Assembly (NCBI GenBank): GCA_905236975.1
Contig: CAJOQU010000138.1
Span: forward strand, 1-7,365
DNA: 7,365 bases
Origin: an uncultured Clostridia bacterium
Lineage (GTDB): Bacteria > Bacillota > Clostridia > Oscillospirales > Acutalibacteraceae
Direction of reading: 5' to 3'
The position numbers and the translations under genes are program-made. The notes beneath the pieces are model-generated. The model made no database searches. It had not been told where the DNA came from and saw only the letters and a program-made list of their open reading frames with translations. Every line of letters begins with the position of its first letter. The stretch's first letter is position 1. Positions 1-6,756 of the stretch are shown one piece after another.

Positions 1-575
1 ATTGCGACAAACGGCACCCCGGAAAAGGCACAGACCGAGGCCATGGCGGCAGTCTCCATGTCACAGCTCATGGCGTTGAAGGTGTTTTTCAGAAAGTCCC
101 GCGTTCGGGGATCGGAGACAAAGCGATCCCCCGTCACGGCGGTGCCGGTCTTGACCCCGGGTAAAATATCTTTCACAATCTCACACAAGCTCTCATCGGC
201 CGTGTAAATATAAGGCTGACCCGGCTTTTCACAGGGGCCATAGCCTAAAGCGGTCAAATCAAAATCATGCTCTAAAAAGCGATCGCACAAGCAGATTTCG
301 CCCCGCGCAATGCCCGAAATACCGCCCGAAAGGCCGTAGTTTAAAACCATTTCACATCCGCTGTCGATCAACGCCATGGCTCCGGCGGCGGCATTGACCT
401 TGCCGATGCCGCACAAAAGCGCCATGCCCTCTGCTTTTTGTTTGTCACCCCGAATAGGAAAGTGAAGCAGCGGCCTTGACAGCACCGTTTGTTCACGGCA
501 CTCTCCCTGCCGGATGATCCCGGCAAGAGGGGAAAATTCTTCATCATCTGCGACTAAAATTCCGATTTTTTTCAT
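1..575 (-). CDS. mtnN: 5'-methylthioadenosine/S-adenosylhomocysteine nucleosidase (MtnN/Pfs), 3' end cut by window edge
   Basis: This cytoplasmic enzyme of the phosphorylase/nucleosidase (PNP_UDP_1) superfamily would hydrolyse MTA and SAH to adenine and a thioribose or ribosyl-homocysteine product, recycling methyl-transfer and polyamine by-products. I translated 191 residues from ATG at 575; about 40 C-terminal residues, including the catalytic Asp region, lie outside the window. Visible family features are the N-terminal KIGILVADDEEF (Glu13 aligns with catalytic Glu12 of E. coli MTAN), GIGKVNAAAGA at 56-66, LSGG at 82-85, a HDFDLTALGYG stretch at 103-113 matching HDADVTAFGY of E. coli, TGDRFV at 148-153, and CDMETAA at 171-177 with Glu174 at the ribose-binding position. 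The E. coli enzyme has EME where this one has DME. The start is fixed by AGGTGA at 580-585, 4 nt upstream. A terminator-like hairpin lies directly before that site, so expression probably needs read-through from the zinc-ribbon gene. Another nucleoside phosphorylase-family activity is possible but less likely. Confidence 0.87.
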   Translation of the reverse strand, partial: MKKIGILVADDEEFSPLAGIIRQGECREQTVLSRPLLHFPIRGDKQKAEGMALLCGIGKVNAAAGAMALIDSGCEMVLNYGLSGGISGIARGEICLCDRFLEHDFDLTALGYGPCEKPGQPYIYTADESLCEIVKDILPGVKTGTAVTGDRFVSDPRTRDFLKNTFNAMSCDMETAAMASVCAFSGVPFVA

Positions 576-579
576 GTCA

Positions 580-585
580 TCACCT
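580..585 (-). promoter_or_regulatory. Ribosome binding site of mtnN, abutting a hairpin U-tract
   Basis: The minus strand reads AGGTGA, then TGAC, then the ATG at 575. This matches the 3' part of the AGGAGGTGAT consensus and selects the ATG at 575. The site begins at the nucleotide right after the T-run of the upstream hairpin (586-593). A transcript ending in that tract would therefore stop just short of this site. Confidence 0.7.
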
Positions 586-616
586 AAAAAGAAGGGAAGG
601 AGAATCATCCCCTCCC
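586..616 (-). terminator. Rho-independent terminator-like hairpin between the zinc-ribbon gene and mtnN
   Basis: On the minus strand, GGGAGGGG (616-609) pairs with TCCTTCCC (601-594) across a 7-nt loop, giving 8 bp with two G-U wobbles. TTCTTTTT (593-586) follows directly. The hairpin begins 10 nt after the zinc-ribbon stop codon (627-629), the usual place for an intrinsic terminator. It sits in the same direction as, and immediately before, the mtnN ribosome binding site, so it may be a partial terminator within a two-gene unit. The plus strand lacks a T-run on the other side, so it would act on minus-strand transcripts only. Confidence 0.65.
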
Positions 617-626
617 TATTGAAAGC

Positions 627-1061
627 TTATTCTTCTGTGGGTTCGTCGCTCGGCTGAGCCTCCGCTTCTTCGGCGGGTTCCTCGGTCTGCTCGGCGCTGT
701 CGTACACCAATTTTTCACCGCAAATATTGCAGTAATTCGAATCTGCTTCGATCAAAGCGCCGCATTTAGGGCAAACGCACTTGTTTTTGGCGGCGTTCAA
801 TTCGGCCTGCAGCAAGGTGATTTTTTCGTCTTTTTCCTTAATGGCGGTAATGATGTCGGCCATGCCGGCGTCGGTCACCTGGCTGTCTTTGACCTGATTA
901 AAATAGAGCATGCCAAGTTGTTCAAAATCCTTTTTACGTTTACTTTCCAACGTGGCGATATCAAACTTTTGTTTTTGTGTATTCACGACCTCGCCGGTTT
1001 TCTGGCGGGCAACGCCGAATACTTCCTTTGCCTTGGATACAGCGTCATCGATAATATCCAT
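627..1061 (-). CDS. Small zinc-ribbon protein with N-terminal helical region and acidic tail, function unknown
   Basis: I do not recognise a named family beyond 'zinc ribbon domain-containing protein'. The 144-residue product has three parts. Residues 1-93 are rich in Lys, Glu, Gln and Ala, lack Pro, and look alpha-helical or coiled-coil, especially around 65-93. Residues 97-114 form a zinc ribbon with CPKC (97-100) and CNIC (111-114); an extra Cys lies at 95. Residues 122-144 are a low-complexity acidic tail rich in Glu, Pro and Ala. There is no signal peptide and no membrane segment, so it is probably cytoplasmic. Similar short helix-plus-ribbon proteins occur widely in Clostridia without a known role; the ribbon may bind nucleic acid or protein. 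The ATG at 1061 is supported by AGGAGGT 7 nt upstream. The gene has its own near-consensus promoter and is followed by a hairpin, so it is likely well expressed independently of the upstream operon. Confidence 0.85.
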   Translation of the reverse strand: MDIIDDAVSKAKEVFGVARQKTGEVVNTQKQKFDIATLESKRKKDFEQLGMLYFNQVKDSQVTDAGMADIITAIKEKDEKITLLQAELNAAKNKCVCPKCGALIEADSNYCNICGEKLVYDSAEQTEEPAEEAEAQPSDEPTEE

Positions 1062-1068
1062 TTAAAAG

Positions 1069-1075
1069 ACCTCCT
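1069..1075 (-). promoter_or_regulatory. Strong ribosome binding site of the zinc-ribbon gene
   Basis: The minus strand carries a full AGGAGGT, 7 nt before the ATG at 1061. It is the best Shine-Dalgarno match at any gene start in the window; the operon genes use weaker sites such as GGAAG or AAAGGA. It fixes the start codon and predicts strong translation. Confidence 0.85.
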
Positions 1076-1088
1076 ATCGGTTTTATTT

Positions 1089-1117
1089 ATTATAACACAT
1101 TGGTTTATGATTTTCAA
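1089..1117 (-). promoter_or_regulatory. Sigma-A-type promoter for the zinc-ribbon gene
   Basis: The minus strand reads TTGAAA (1117-1112), 17 nt, then TATAAT (1094-1089). The -10 box is perfect, the -35 box differs from TTGACA at one base, and the spacing is optimal. The -35 box overlaps the TGA stop of the upstream kinase gene (1116-1114). Transcription should begin near 1082, giving a leader of about 20 nt that just includes the AGGAGGT site. The surrounding DNA (1081-1113) is AT-rich compared with the flanking genes, as expected for a promoter. I see no operator-like inverted repeat. Confidence 0.85.
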
Positions 1118-2040
1118 GCATACTTTCCGCCGCCGATAAATTCCCGTATCAGGGAATGTGCGGGAACGTCTTTTTCGCTGAGCGACGGAAATTTTTCAAG
1201 CGCCTCGGCTGTTTTCATGAAATAGTCATAATACGGCGTATCGGGTGTGACCCCCGATACCAGCGGCAAAAAGCGGTCGCGATAGACGCAGGGCTCATAA
1301 AGGTGCAACGTCTTTACATGCCGGTCGGCTTCGGGCTTAAAGCAATACAGGTGCTTGATTTCGCCCTCCACCACGCCGTTCCACAGGTGCAAGGTCTCCG
1401 CCACATCGGTGCCGCGGAAAACCCGATCCCGCAGAATGCGCCGCACCAAGCGGATCTGTCGGCTGGACAGCACGGTGGATTCATATTCTGAACGGATGGG
1501 GCGATTGACGCTGATATAGAGCTTATAAATATTCTTTTTCGGCACCATTTCGGTGATAACAGGATTGATAGCATGCAGTCCTTCCACGATCACAATGCCC
1601 TTTTGGGAAATATCGATCGTTCGGGCGCCCGGCTCATGCCGCCGCTCGGCAAAGTGAAACCGCGGAAGATCGGTCTTGCCGGTCATAATGATCTCACTAA
1701 GGCAACGTTTGATCAGCGCCTTGTCAAGCGCGTTGACCGATTCAATATCCCGTCGGCCGTCAGGCAACAGGGGCAGGTGATCCTGCGGTAAATAAAAATC
1801 ATCCAGCGAAACGACCTCGGTCTTTTCCTGCATTTGTTGTAAGATTTCGCACAAAATATGTGCCGTCGTGGTCTTGCCGGAGGCCGACGGCCCCGCGATG
1901 GAAACGATCTTGATATCGTCATTTCGGGCAATGATTTCAGCCACGGTGTGAATTTCATTGTAATAGGCCTGTTCCGCCTCGGCAATAAAGGCTTGCGGCG
2001 ACAAGGCCGCCTGTTTAATGTATTGCAGGGTATTGTTCAT
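1114..2040 (-). CDS. Uridine-kinase-like P-loop nucleoside kinase
   Basis: This 308-residue protein belongs to the phosphoribulokinase/uridine kinase family and would phosphorylate a nucleoside, likely uridine or cytidine, in pyrimidine salvage; the exact substrate cannot be read from sequence. Features are a Walker A loop GPSASGKT at 50-57, SLDDFYLP at 78-85 (second strand with acidic residues), IVEGLHAINP at 151-160, an Arg-rich lid at 194-209 (RLVRRILRDRVFRG), and a C-terminal SLIREFIGG at 296-304. These match the kinase part of the longer clostridial 'nucleoside kinase' proteins of about 550 residues, which carry an N-terminal TGS/threonyl-tRNA-synthetase-like part that is absent here. 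The start at 2040 lies 26 nt inside hemZ. An AGAAAGG site sits about 18 nt upstream, farther than usual, so translation may depend on coupling to hemZ. The reading frame stays open to 2262, but that extension overlaps hemZ and has no family resemblance. Confidence 0.85.
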   Translation of the reverse strand: MNNTLQYIKQAALSPQAFIAEAEQAYYNEIHTVAEIIARNDDIKIVSIAGPSASGKTTTAHILCEILQQMQEKTEVVSLDDFYLPQDHLPLLPDGRRDIESVNALDKALIKRCLSEIIMTGKTDLPRFHFAERRHEPGARTIDISQKGIVIVEGLHAINPVITEMVPKKNIYKLYISVNRPIRSEYESTVLSSRQIRLVRRILRDRVFRGTDVAETLHLWNGVVEGEIKHLYCFKPEADRHVKTLHLYEPCVYRDRFLPLVSGVTPDTPYYDYFMKTAEALEKFPSLSEKDVPAHSLIREFIGGGKYA

Positions 2041-3493
2041 AAAAACGCGTGATGCCGTCCTTTCTGGCGACCAGCTCGTCATAGCGGCTGATATATTCAT
2101 AGGGGTATTTAAAATTAAAGATACGTTCAATATGGTTGCCGCCGGGCTGGCGCAGTTTGGTAACCGCCGCGGCGCCGCAGGATAAAACGGTATGGGTCTC
2201 ATCCATGGTGAAAACGTTGTAATAGCCTTCGCGCCCCGGTTTGGCATAGCCCACATTTTCAAGATTGCCGACCGTTTTGCTTTGGCGGTACATGTAATAG
2301 GGCGAAAAACCGCTGTGCCCCAACGTTTCGCGCGCGTAGTCCACCATTTTAGCGGCCTCCTCCCCCATTTTTGCCGCGGGCAGCAGCCCGTTTGTTGACA
2401 AAGCCGAGGCTCGTTTCATGGCAAGAGTATGCACCGTTACACTTTCGGGTGCAAGTATCAATACCTGTTCGAGCGTTTGGCAAAAGCTCGCAAAAGAATC
2501 CCCGGGCAGACCTGCAATGAGATCGGTATTGATATTGGAAAATCCGCACGCACGTGCAAGCGTAAAGGCCTCAATCGTTTGCCGTGCCGTATGCCGCCGC
2601 CCGATGGCGCGCAGCACCTCGTCATTCATGGTCTGCGGATTGATGCTCACCCGCGTACCGCCATGACACCGGATAACCTCTAACTTTTCCAGCGTTACCG
2701 TATCGGGACGACCGGCCTCGACCGTGTATTCCCGAAGACCGCTCAGATCAAAATGCTCCCGCACGGCCGTCATGACCGCCGCCAGCTGCTCGGCCGACAG
2801 CGCTGTGGGCGTGCCGCCGCCGATGTAGACCGTTTCCAGGTGCAAACCAAGGTTCCGCGCCAAAACGGCGGTACGGGCAAGCTCGTCAGTCAAGAGTTCC
2901 ACATAACGCGGAACCAGCCCCTTGGCGTTTTCAACCGAATGGGAAACAAACGAGCAGTAGGAACAGCGTGTAGGGCAAAAGGGGATCGAGATGTAAAGGC
3001 TGTAAGAATCCGGGCGGGAAAGCCCCGTGATACGACTTTCGGCCTCGGCCGTTTGTCGGCAGAGTGAAATTTTATGCCCGCTTACCCGCAAGGCGTCGGC
3101 AAACCATTTTTCAGCCGCCGACTCCCCCTCAGCCGCACGCAGACGGGAAAACAGCTTTGCCGGACGAACACCGGTCAAAATGCCCCATTGCGGCGTATAA
3201 CCCGAGGCCGCACAAAAGCAGTCAAACAACGCCAACGCCAGCAGGCGCTCGCGCTCATCCGCATCCTCCCGCCGTTCGGTCGGCAGGGTGTAAGCGGCGC
3301 GATATGACTTGCCGCCGAAAAACAGCGCCGCCGAAAGGGTCAGGCCGTCCGGCGATTCGGTCACTGCCGTAATACAGCGGTCTTCCACGCCGTCATCGGA
3401 CAGTGCAAAGGTGATTTTTTCAAAAGGCAGAAAAAGACGGATGAGCTTTTCCAGCTCGTACCGAAAATCATGCCCGATCATGCAAAGCTTCAT
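2015..3493 (-). CDS. hemZ: HemZ-type radical SAM protein (coproporphyrinogen dehydrogenase HemZ family)
   Basis: The 492-residue product fits the HemZ family of HemN-related radical SAM proteins, annotated as oxygen-independent coproporphyrinogen III oxidases. The cluster motif CPTRCSYC (Cys173, Cys177, Cys180) binds the 4Fe-4S/SAM centre, GGGTPT follows at 225-230, and RVSINPQTMND (281-291) and TDLIAGLPGD (323-332) are typical of HemN/HemW/HemZ. The first 160 residues form the HemZ-specific N-terminal region, including WGILTGVRPAKL (103-114). The position after the third Cys that is Cys in HemN (CxxxCxxCxC) is Phe182 here, as in HemW, so true oxidase activity is unproven. The ATG at 3493 follows the upstream stop by 4 nt, with GGTGA close by, and gives the usual family length. 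The frame extends to 3577 but would overlap the upstream gene by 80 nt. No other haem gene is in view. Confidence 0.9.
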   Translation of the reverse strand: MKLCMIGHDFRYELEKLIRLFLPFEKITFALSDDGVEDRCITAVTESPDGLTLSAALFFGGKSYRAAYTLPTERREDADERERLLALALFDCFCAASGYTPQWGILTGVRPAKLFSRLRAAEGESAAEKWFADALRVSGHKISLCRQTAEAESRITGLSRPDSYSLYISIPFCPTRCSYCSFVSHSVENAKGLVPRYVELLTDELARTAVLARNLGLHLETVYIGGGTPTALSAEQLAAVMTAVREHFDLSGLREYTVEAGRPDTVTLEKLEVIRCHGGTRVSINPQTMNDEVLRAIGRRHTARQTIEAFTLARACGFSNINTDLIAGLPGDSFASFCQTLEQVLILAPESVTVHTLAMKRASALSTNGLLPAAKMGEEAAKMVDYARETLGHSGFSPYYMYRQSKTVGNLENVGYAKPGREGYYNVFTMDETHTVLSCGAAAVTKLRQPGGNHIERIFNFKYPYEYISRYDELVARKDGITRFYEQYPAIH

Positions 3494-3497
3494 GGAT

Positions 3498-4109
3498 TCA
3501 CCACGCAAACAGATTGTTTTCTTTTTCCCGGGCGATGGTCGTAATATCGCCGTGACCGGGGTAAACGCGTGTTTCATGCGGCAGGGTCATAAGCCGTTTG
3601 ACCGATTTTTTCAGCGTTTTGATGTCGCCGCCGGGAAAATCGGTTCTGCCTACCGCGCCTTCAAACAGCGTATCGCCCGAAAACAGGATATCGCCAAATA
3701 AATACGCCACACCGCCCACCGTATGCCCGGGCGTTGTGATCACCCGAAAGGCAAGGTCGCCCACCGTGACCGTTTCCACGTCGGCAAACAGTCGGTCGGC
3801 CGCAAAGGGCGCAACATGGGCGTGAAACCGTTCTGAAAGATTTTTGACCGGATCGGCAAGATCCGCCGCGTCATCCTTTCCGATGCCGATAGGCACACCG
3901 GTCGCGGCACGCAGCGCCTCGGCGCCGCCGATATGGTCAAAATGAGCATGGGTAATCAGGATCAGACGTTCTTTTCCCCCGGCGGCCTGTAAAAACGCTT
4001 TCGCCTCGGGCGATTGAAAGCCCGGATCGATCACCACCGCCGCCTCTTCCGATTCGATCAGATAGCAATTCGTCTTAATAAGCCCTAAATGTAAAACTCG
4101 GATGTTCAT
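3498..4109 (-). CDS. Metallo-beta-lactamase-fold hydrolase, glyoxalase-II-like (YcbL type)
   Basis: This 203-residue cytoplasmic protein is a metal-dependent hydrolase of the glyoxalase II/YcbL subgroup. All metal ligands are visible: THAHFDH at 53-59 (His54, His56, Asp58, His59), His129 in TPGHT, Asp146 in SGDTLF, and His186 in PGHGD. The GRTDFPGGD segment at 154-162 is a hallmark of short YcbL-like members. It lacks the C-terminal glutathione-binding domain of classical glyoxalase II (about 250 residues), so the substrate is probably a small thioester or another ester and is unknown. The start is ATG at 4109, forming an ATGA overlap with the dtd stop and preceded by GGAAG 5 nt upstream. An alternative TTG at 4121 would add four residues and is less likely. 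A small MBL hydrolase next to dtd and hemZ is a recurring clostridial arrangement. Confidence 0.9.
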   Translation of the reverse strand: MNIRVLHLGLIKTNCYLIESEEAAVVIDPGFQSPEAKAFLQAAGGKERLILITHAHFDHIGGAEALRAATGVPIGIGKDDAADLADPVKNLSERFHAHVAPFAADRLFADVETVTVGDLAFRVITTPGHTVGGVAYLFGDILFSGDTLFEGAVGRTDFPGGDIKTLKKSVKRLMTLPHETRVYPGHGDITTIAREKENNLFAW

Positions 4110-4564
4110 GGCTTCTTCCAAACCTCGGTATCAAACAAAATGGTCACCGGCCCGTCGTTCACAAGACTGACCTGCATATCGGCACCGAAAACGCCCTGCT
4201 CAACCGTTTTCACGCCGTATTCCCGCAGTTTTTCGCAATAAAGCTGATACAGCGGCTCGGCCTCCTCCGGCGGCATGGCACCGAAAAAAGAGGGGCGGTT
4301 GCCTTTTTTCACATCGGCACACAAGGTGAACTGCGAAATCACCAAAATCCCTCCGCCGATCTCTAAAATCGAGCGGTTCATTTTCTCGTCCTCATCCTCA
4401 AAGACGCGCAAATTCACCGTCTTTTTAGCCAACAGCGCCGCATCCTCCACGGTATCGCCTTTGGCCGCGCCAAACAAAATCAAGAATCCCGTGCGGCAGC
4501 TGCCAACCGTTTGACCCTCTACCGCGACCGAAGCCGCGGTGACCCGTTGTATGACCGCTTTCAT
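4106..4564 (-). CDS. dtd: D-aminoacyl-tRNA deacylase (DTD)
   Basis: DTD removes D-amino acids, and mischarged glycine, from tRNAs and so protects translation in the cytoplasm; it acts as a homodimer with RNA-based catalysis. The 152-residue product has the normal family length. Recognisable motifs are the N-terminal MKAVIQRVTAASV, GNRPSF at 88-93, the active-site SQFTL at 77-81, and the cross-subunit Gly-Pro motif NDGPVT at 136-141 (Gly138-Pro139), which gives chiral proofreading. The ATG at 4564 overlaps the rel stop as TAATG, with AAAGGA about 10 nt upstream inside rel, so the two are likely translationally coupled. The rel–dtd pair is a very common Firmicutes arrangement. Nothing is missing or unusual. 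Confidence 0.96.
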   Translation of the reverse strand: MKAVIQRVTAASVAVEGQTVGSCRTGFLILFGAAKGDTVEDAALLAKKTVNLRVFEDEDEKMNRSILEIGGGILVISQFTLCADVKKGNRPSFFGAMPPEEAEPLYQLYCEKLREYGVKTVEQGVFGADMQVSLVNDGPVTILFDTEVWKKP

Positions 4565-6756
4565 TACTGATTGATCCTTTCCACGCTGAAGACGCCGTGC
4601 AGCTTGGCAAGATGCGTGATAATGCTTTGCAAATGCGCCACACTTTCAGCCGTAATCGTTAAAATCACCACGCAGTTCCCGCTTTTGGTCTGGCGGGCAT
4701 TGATGCTTCTGACCGGAATGTGCATGCTGTAAATGGTATTCATGATATCCACCACCAGACCGTCGCGGTCAATGGCCGATATTTGCAGGGTAGAGTTAAA
4801 GGAATCCGACCGGGTCACATCCCAATGCGCGGGAATCCAACGCTCGGGTTCCTCGGCGTTTTCAATGTTTTTGGGCACGTTGTTGCAATCCCGCTTGTGA
4901 ATGGAAACGCCATGTCCCCTTGTGATAAAGCCGATGATCTCGTCCCCCGGCAGGGGCGTACAGCATTTGGAAAGCTTGATGAGGCAATTGTCGACCCCTT
5001 CAACCACCACGCCGTCGCTGGCTTTGGTACCGCGTTTTTCGGGCAGGATGACCGGTTCAGCCACCTTGCCGGTCGCGGTACGCTTGGTGTATTCTTCCTT
5101 TATGCGGGGCATGATCTTCTCAAGCAGCAAACCGCCGTAGCCGATGGCGGCATAAAATTCGTCCGCGTTGGCAAAACGCTGGCGTTTGGCGATTTCCTCG
5201 ATAAATTCGTCATACTCCTCATCGCTGAAACGAATATTGTCCCGTCGGAATTCGCGCTCGATTTCCAGCTTGCCGGCGGCGATGTTTTCGGCACGTTTTT
5301 CTTTTTTGAACCATGCCCGTATTTTGGATTTTGCCTGCGATGTCACCGCAATATTCAGCCAGTCGCGGCTGGGGCCATGCCCCGCCTGATTGGTGGTGAT
5401 AATATCAATGACCTCGCCGGTCATGATTTCATGATTCAGCGGCACGATTTTCCCGTCCGCCTTGGCGCCGATCATGTGGGTGCCGACCTCGGAATGAATG
5501 GCAAAAGCGAAATCCACCACCGTGGACCCGACCGGCAGATTGATGACATCCCCTTTCGGGGTCACGGCAAAAACGTCCTCCTGCGACAAATCGACCTTGA
5601 TAGTGCGAATCAGATCGGAAACATCGGTCGAAGCGTTCTGACTGTCTAATATCTGGCGGATCCAGGCAAGCCGTTCCTCCATGCGGGCATCGTTTTCGGT
5701 CACGCCCTCTTTGTATTTCCAGTGGGCGGCGATACCGTATTCGGCCGTGTGGTGCATGTCAAACGTGCGGATCTGAATTTCAAACGGAATGCCCTCGCGG
5801 CTGATAACGGTGGTGTGCAGCGATTGGTACATGTTGGGCTTGGGCATGGAGATATAATCCTTAAACCGGTTGGGAATGGGGCGGAACATATCATGCATAA
5901 TGCCAAGCACGTTATAGCAGTCAGCCACCGTGTCGGTAATAATGCGGATGGCGTAAATATCGTAAATCTCGTCAAAATCCTTGCCCTGCACATACATTTT
6001 GCGGTAGATGCCATGGATGGATTTGACCCGGCTTTGGAAGGAAAGCCGCACGCCCGGCATTTCTTCCTTTAAGCGTTCTTCTATATGCCCGCGAATGTTT
6101 TCCAGTACATGTTCACGCTCTTTACGCTTTAAAATCAGCATTTCCTCGATCTCGTTATAGGCCACGGGGTCTAAGTGCTTGATGGCAAGGTCTTCCAGTT
6201 CTTCCTTGACCGGGCGGATACCAAGCCGGTGCGCAATAGGCGCGTAGATTTCCAGCGTTTCCAGCGATTTATCCCGCTGTTTTTGTTCGGGCATGGCGTC
6301 AATGGTGCGCATGTTATGCAGGCGGTCGGCCAGCTTGATAATAATCACGCGGATATCTTTGCCCATGGCGATCAGCATTTTGCGCAGACTTTCGGCCTGT
6401 TGCTGTTCCTTGCTGGAAAAGTTCAGACGGCCGATTTTGGTCACGCCGTCAACCAGCAGAGCCACATCTTCCCCGAACAACGATTGGATCTGTTCAATGG
6501 TGGTGTCGGTATCCTCCACCACATCATGCAGCAGCGCCGCGGCGATGGATTCGCTGTCCATTCCCAGTGAAATCACAATGGAAGCCACGCTGACCGGGTG
6601 GATGTAATACTCCTCATTGGTGTACCGCTTTTGGCCTTCGTGAGCGCGAACACAGCAGGCAAACGCCTTTTCGATCAACTCAAAATTGTAGGAACCGCCA
6701 AATTCCTTCATTTGGTCATACAGTTTTTGATAATCGGCTTGTTGTTGCGCGGTCAT
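4564..6756 (-). CDS. rel: Bifunctional (p)ppGpp synthetase/hydrolase (long RelA/SpoT homolog)
   Basis: This 730-residue enzyme makes and degrades (p)ppGpp, the alarmone of the stringent response, on stalled ribosomes. Domains run in the usual order. The HD hydrolase domain (about 25-190) has all its metal ligands: His53, His77-Asp78 and Asp144. The synthetase domain (about 235-350) has SRVKSIHGIYRKM (242-254), RFKD at 297-300, the GTP-contacting Tyr310 in NMYQSLHT, and EIQIR (326-330). TGS lies at about 393-455, the zinc-finger/RIS region has CC at 598-599 followed by His615 and Cys624, and an ACT domain ends the protein (about 655-730). RFKD, rather than the EFDD type of E. coli RelA, together with an intact HD site, marks a bifunctional enzyme. 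The ATG at 6756 overlaps the recJ stop (ATGA) and follows AAGGGAG by 10 nt. It is often named relA in Firmicutes. Confidence 0.97.
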   Translation of the reverse strand: MTAQQQADYQKLYDQMKEFGGSYNFELIEKAFACCVRAHEGQKRYTNEEYYIHPVSVASIVISLGMDSESIAAALLHDVVEDTDTTIEQIQSLFGEDVALLVDGVTKIGRLNFSSKEQQQAESLRKMLIAMGKDIRVIIIKLADRLHNMRTIDAMPEQKQRDKSLETLEIYAPIAHRLGIRPVKEELEDLAIKHLDPVAYNEIEEMLILKRKEREHVLENIRGHIEERLKEEMPGVRLSFQSRVKSIHGIYRKMYVQGKDFDEIYDIYAIRIITDTVADCYNVLGIMHDMFRPIPNRFKDYISMPKPNMYQSLHTTVISREGIPFEIQIRTFDMHHTAEYGIAAHWKYKEGVTENDARMEERLAWIRQILDSQNASTDVSDLIRTIKVDLSQEDVFAVTPKGDVINLPVGSTVVDFAFAIHSEVGTHMIGAKADGKIVPLNHEIMTGEVIDIITTNQAGHGPSRDWLNIAVTSQAKSKIRAWFKKEKRAENIAAGKLEIEREFRRDNIRFSDEEYDEFIEEIAKRQRFANADEFYAAIGYGGLLLEKIMPRIKEEYTKRTATGKVAEPVILPEKRGTKASDGVVVEGVDNCLIKLSKCCTPLPGDEIIGFITRGHGVSIHKRDCNNVPKNIENAEEPERWIPAHWDVTRSDSFNSTLQISAIDRDGLVVDIMNTIYSMHIPVRSINARQTKSGNCVVILTITAESVAHLQSIITHLAKLHGVFSVERINQ

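Noticed and set aside
1062..1113. Possible terminator or riboswitch after the kinase gene
   Set aside because: The 52 bases hold a promoter and a ribosome binding site but no stable hairpin and no room for a structured leader.
2041..2262. N-terminal extension of the kinase frame by 74 codons
   Set aside because: It would overlap hemZ by more than 240 nt, does not resemble the kinase family, and the residues read like out-of-frame hemZ. The ATG at 2040 gives the expected kinase boundary.
3494..3577. Upstream extension of hemZ to 3577
   Set aside because: It overlaps the MBL hydrolase by 80 nt. The ATG at 3493, 4 nt after the upstream stop, gives the usual HemZ N-terminus and length.
3064..3701. 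Several plus-strand open frames of 77-130 codons opposite hemZ and the MBL gene
   Set aside because: All are antisense to genes with complete motifs, with Arg/Pro-rich composition typical of shadow frames.
4110..4121. TTG start for the MBL hydrolase at 4121
   Set aside because: The ATG at 4109 forms an ATGA overlap with the dtd stop and has GGAAG 5 nt upstream; the extra four residues add no family similarity.
4720..5649. Open frame of 309 codons on the plus strand opposite rel
   Set aside because: It lies wholly antisense to a highly conserved rel gene, has no recognisable domain and no good ribosome binding site that I can see. Long antisense open frames are common opposite GC-rich third positions.
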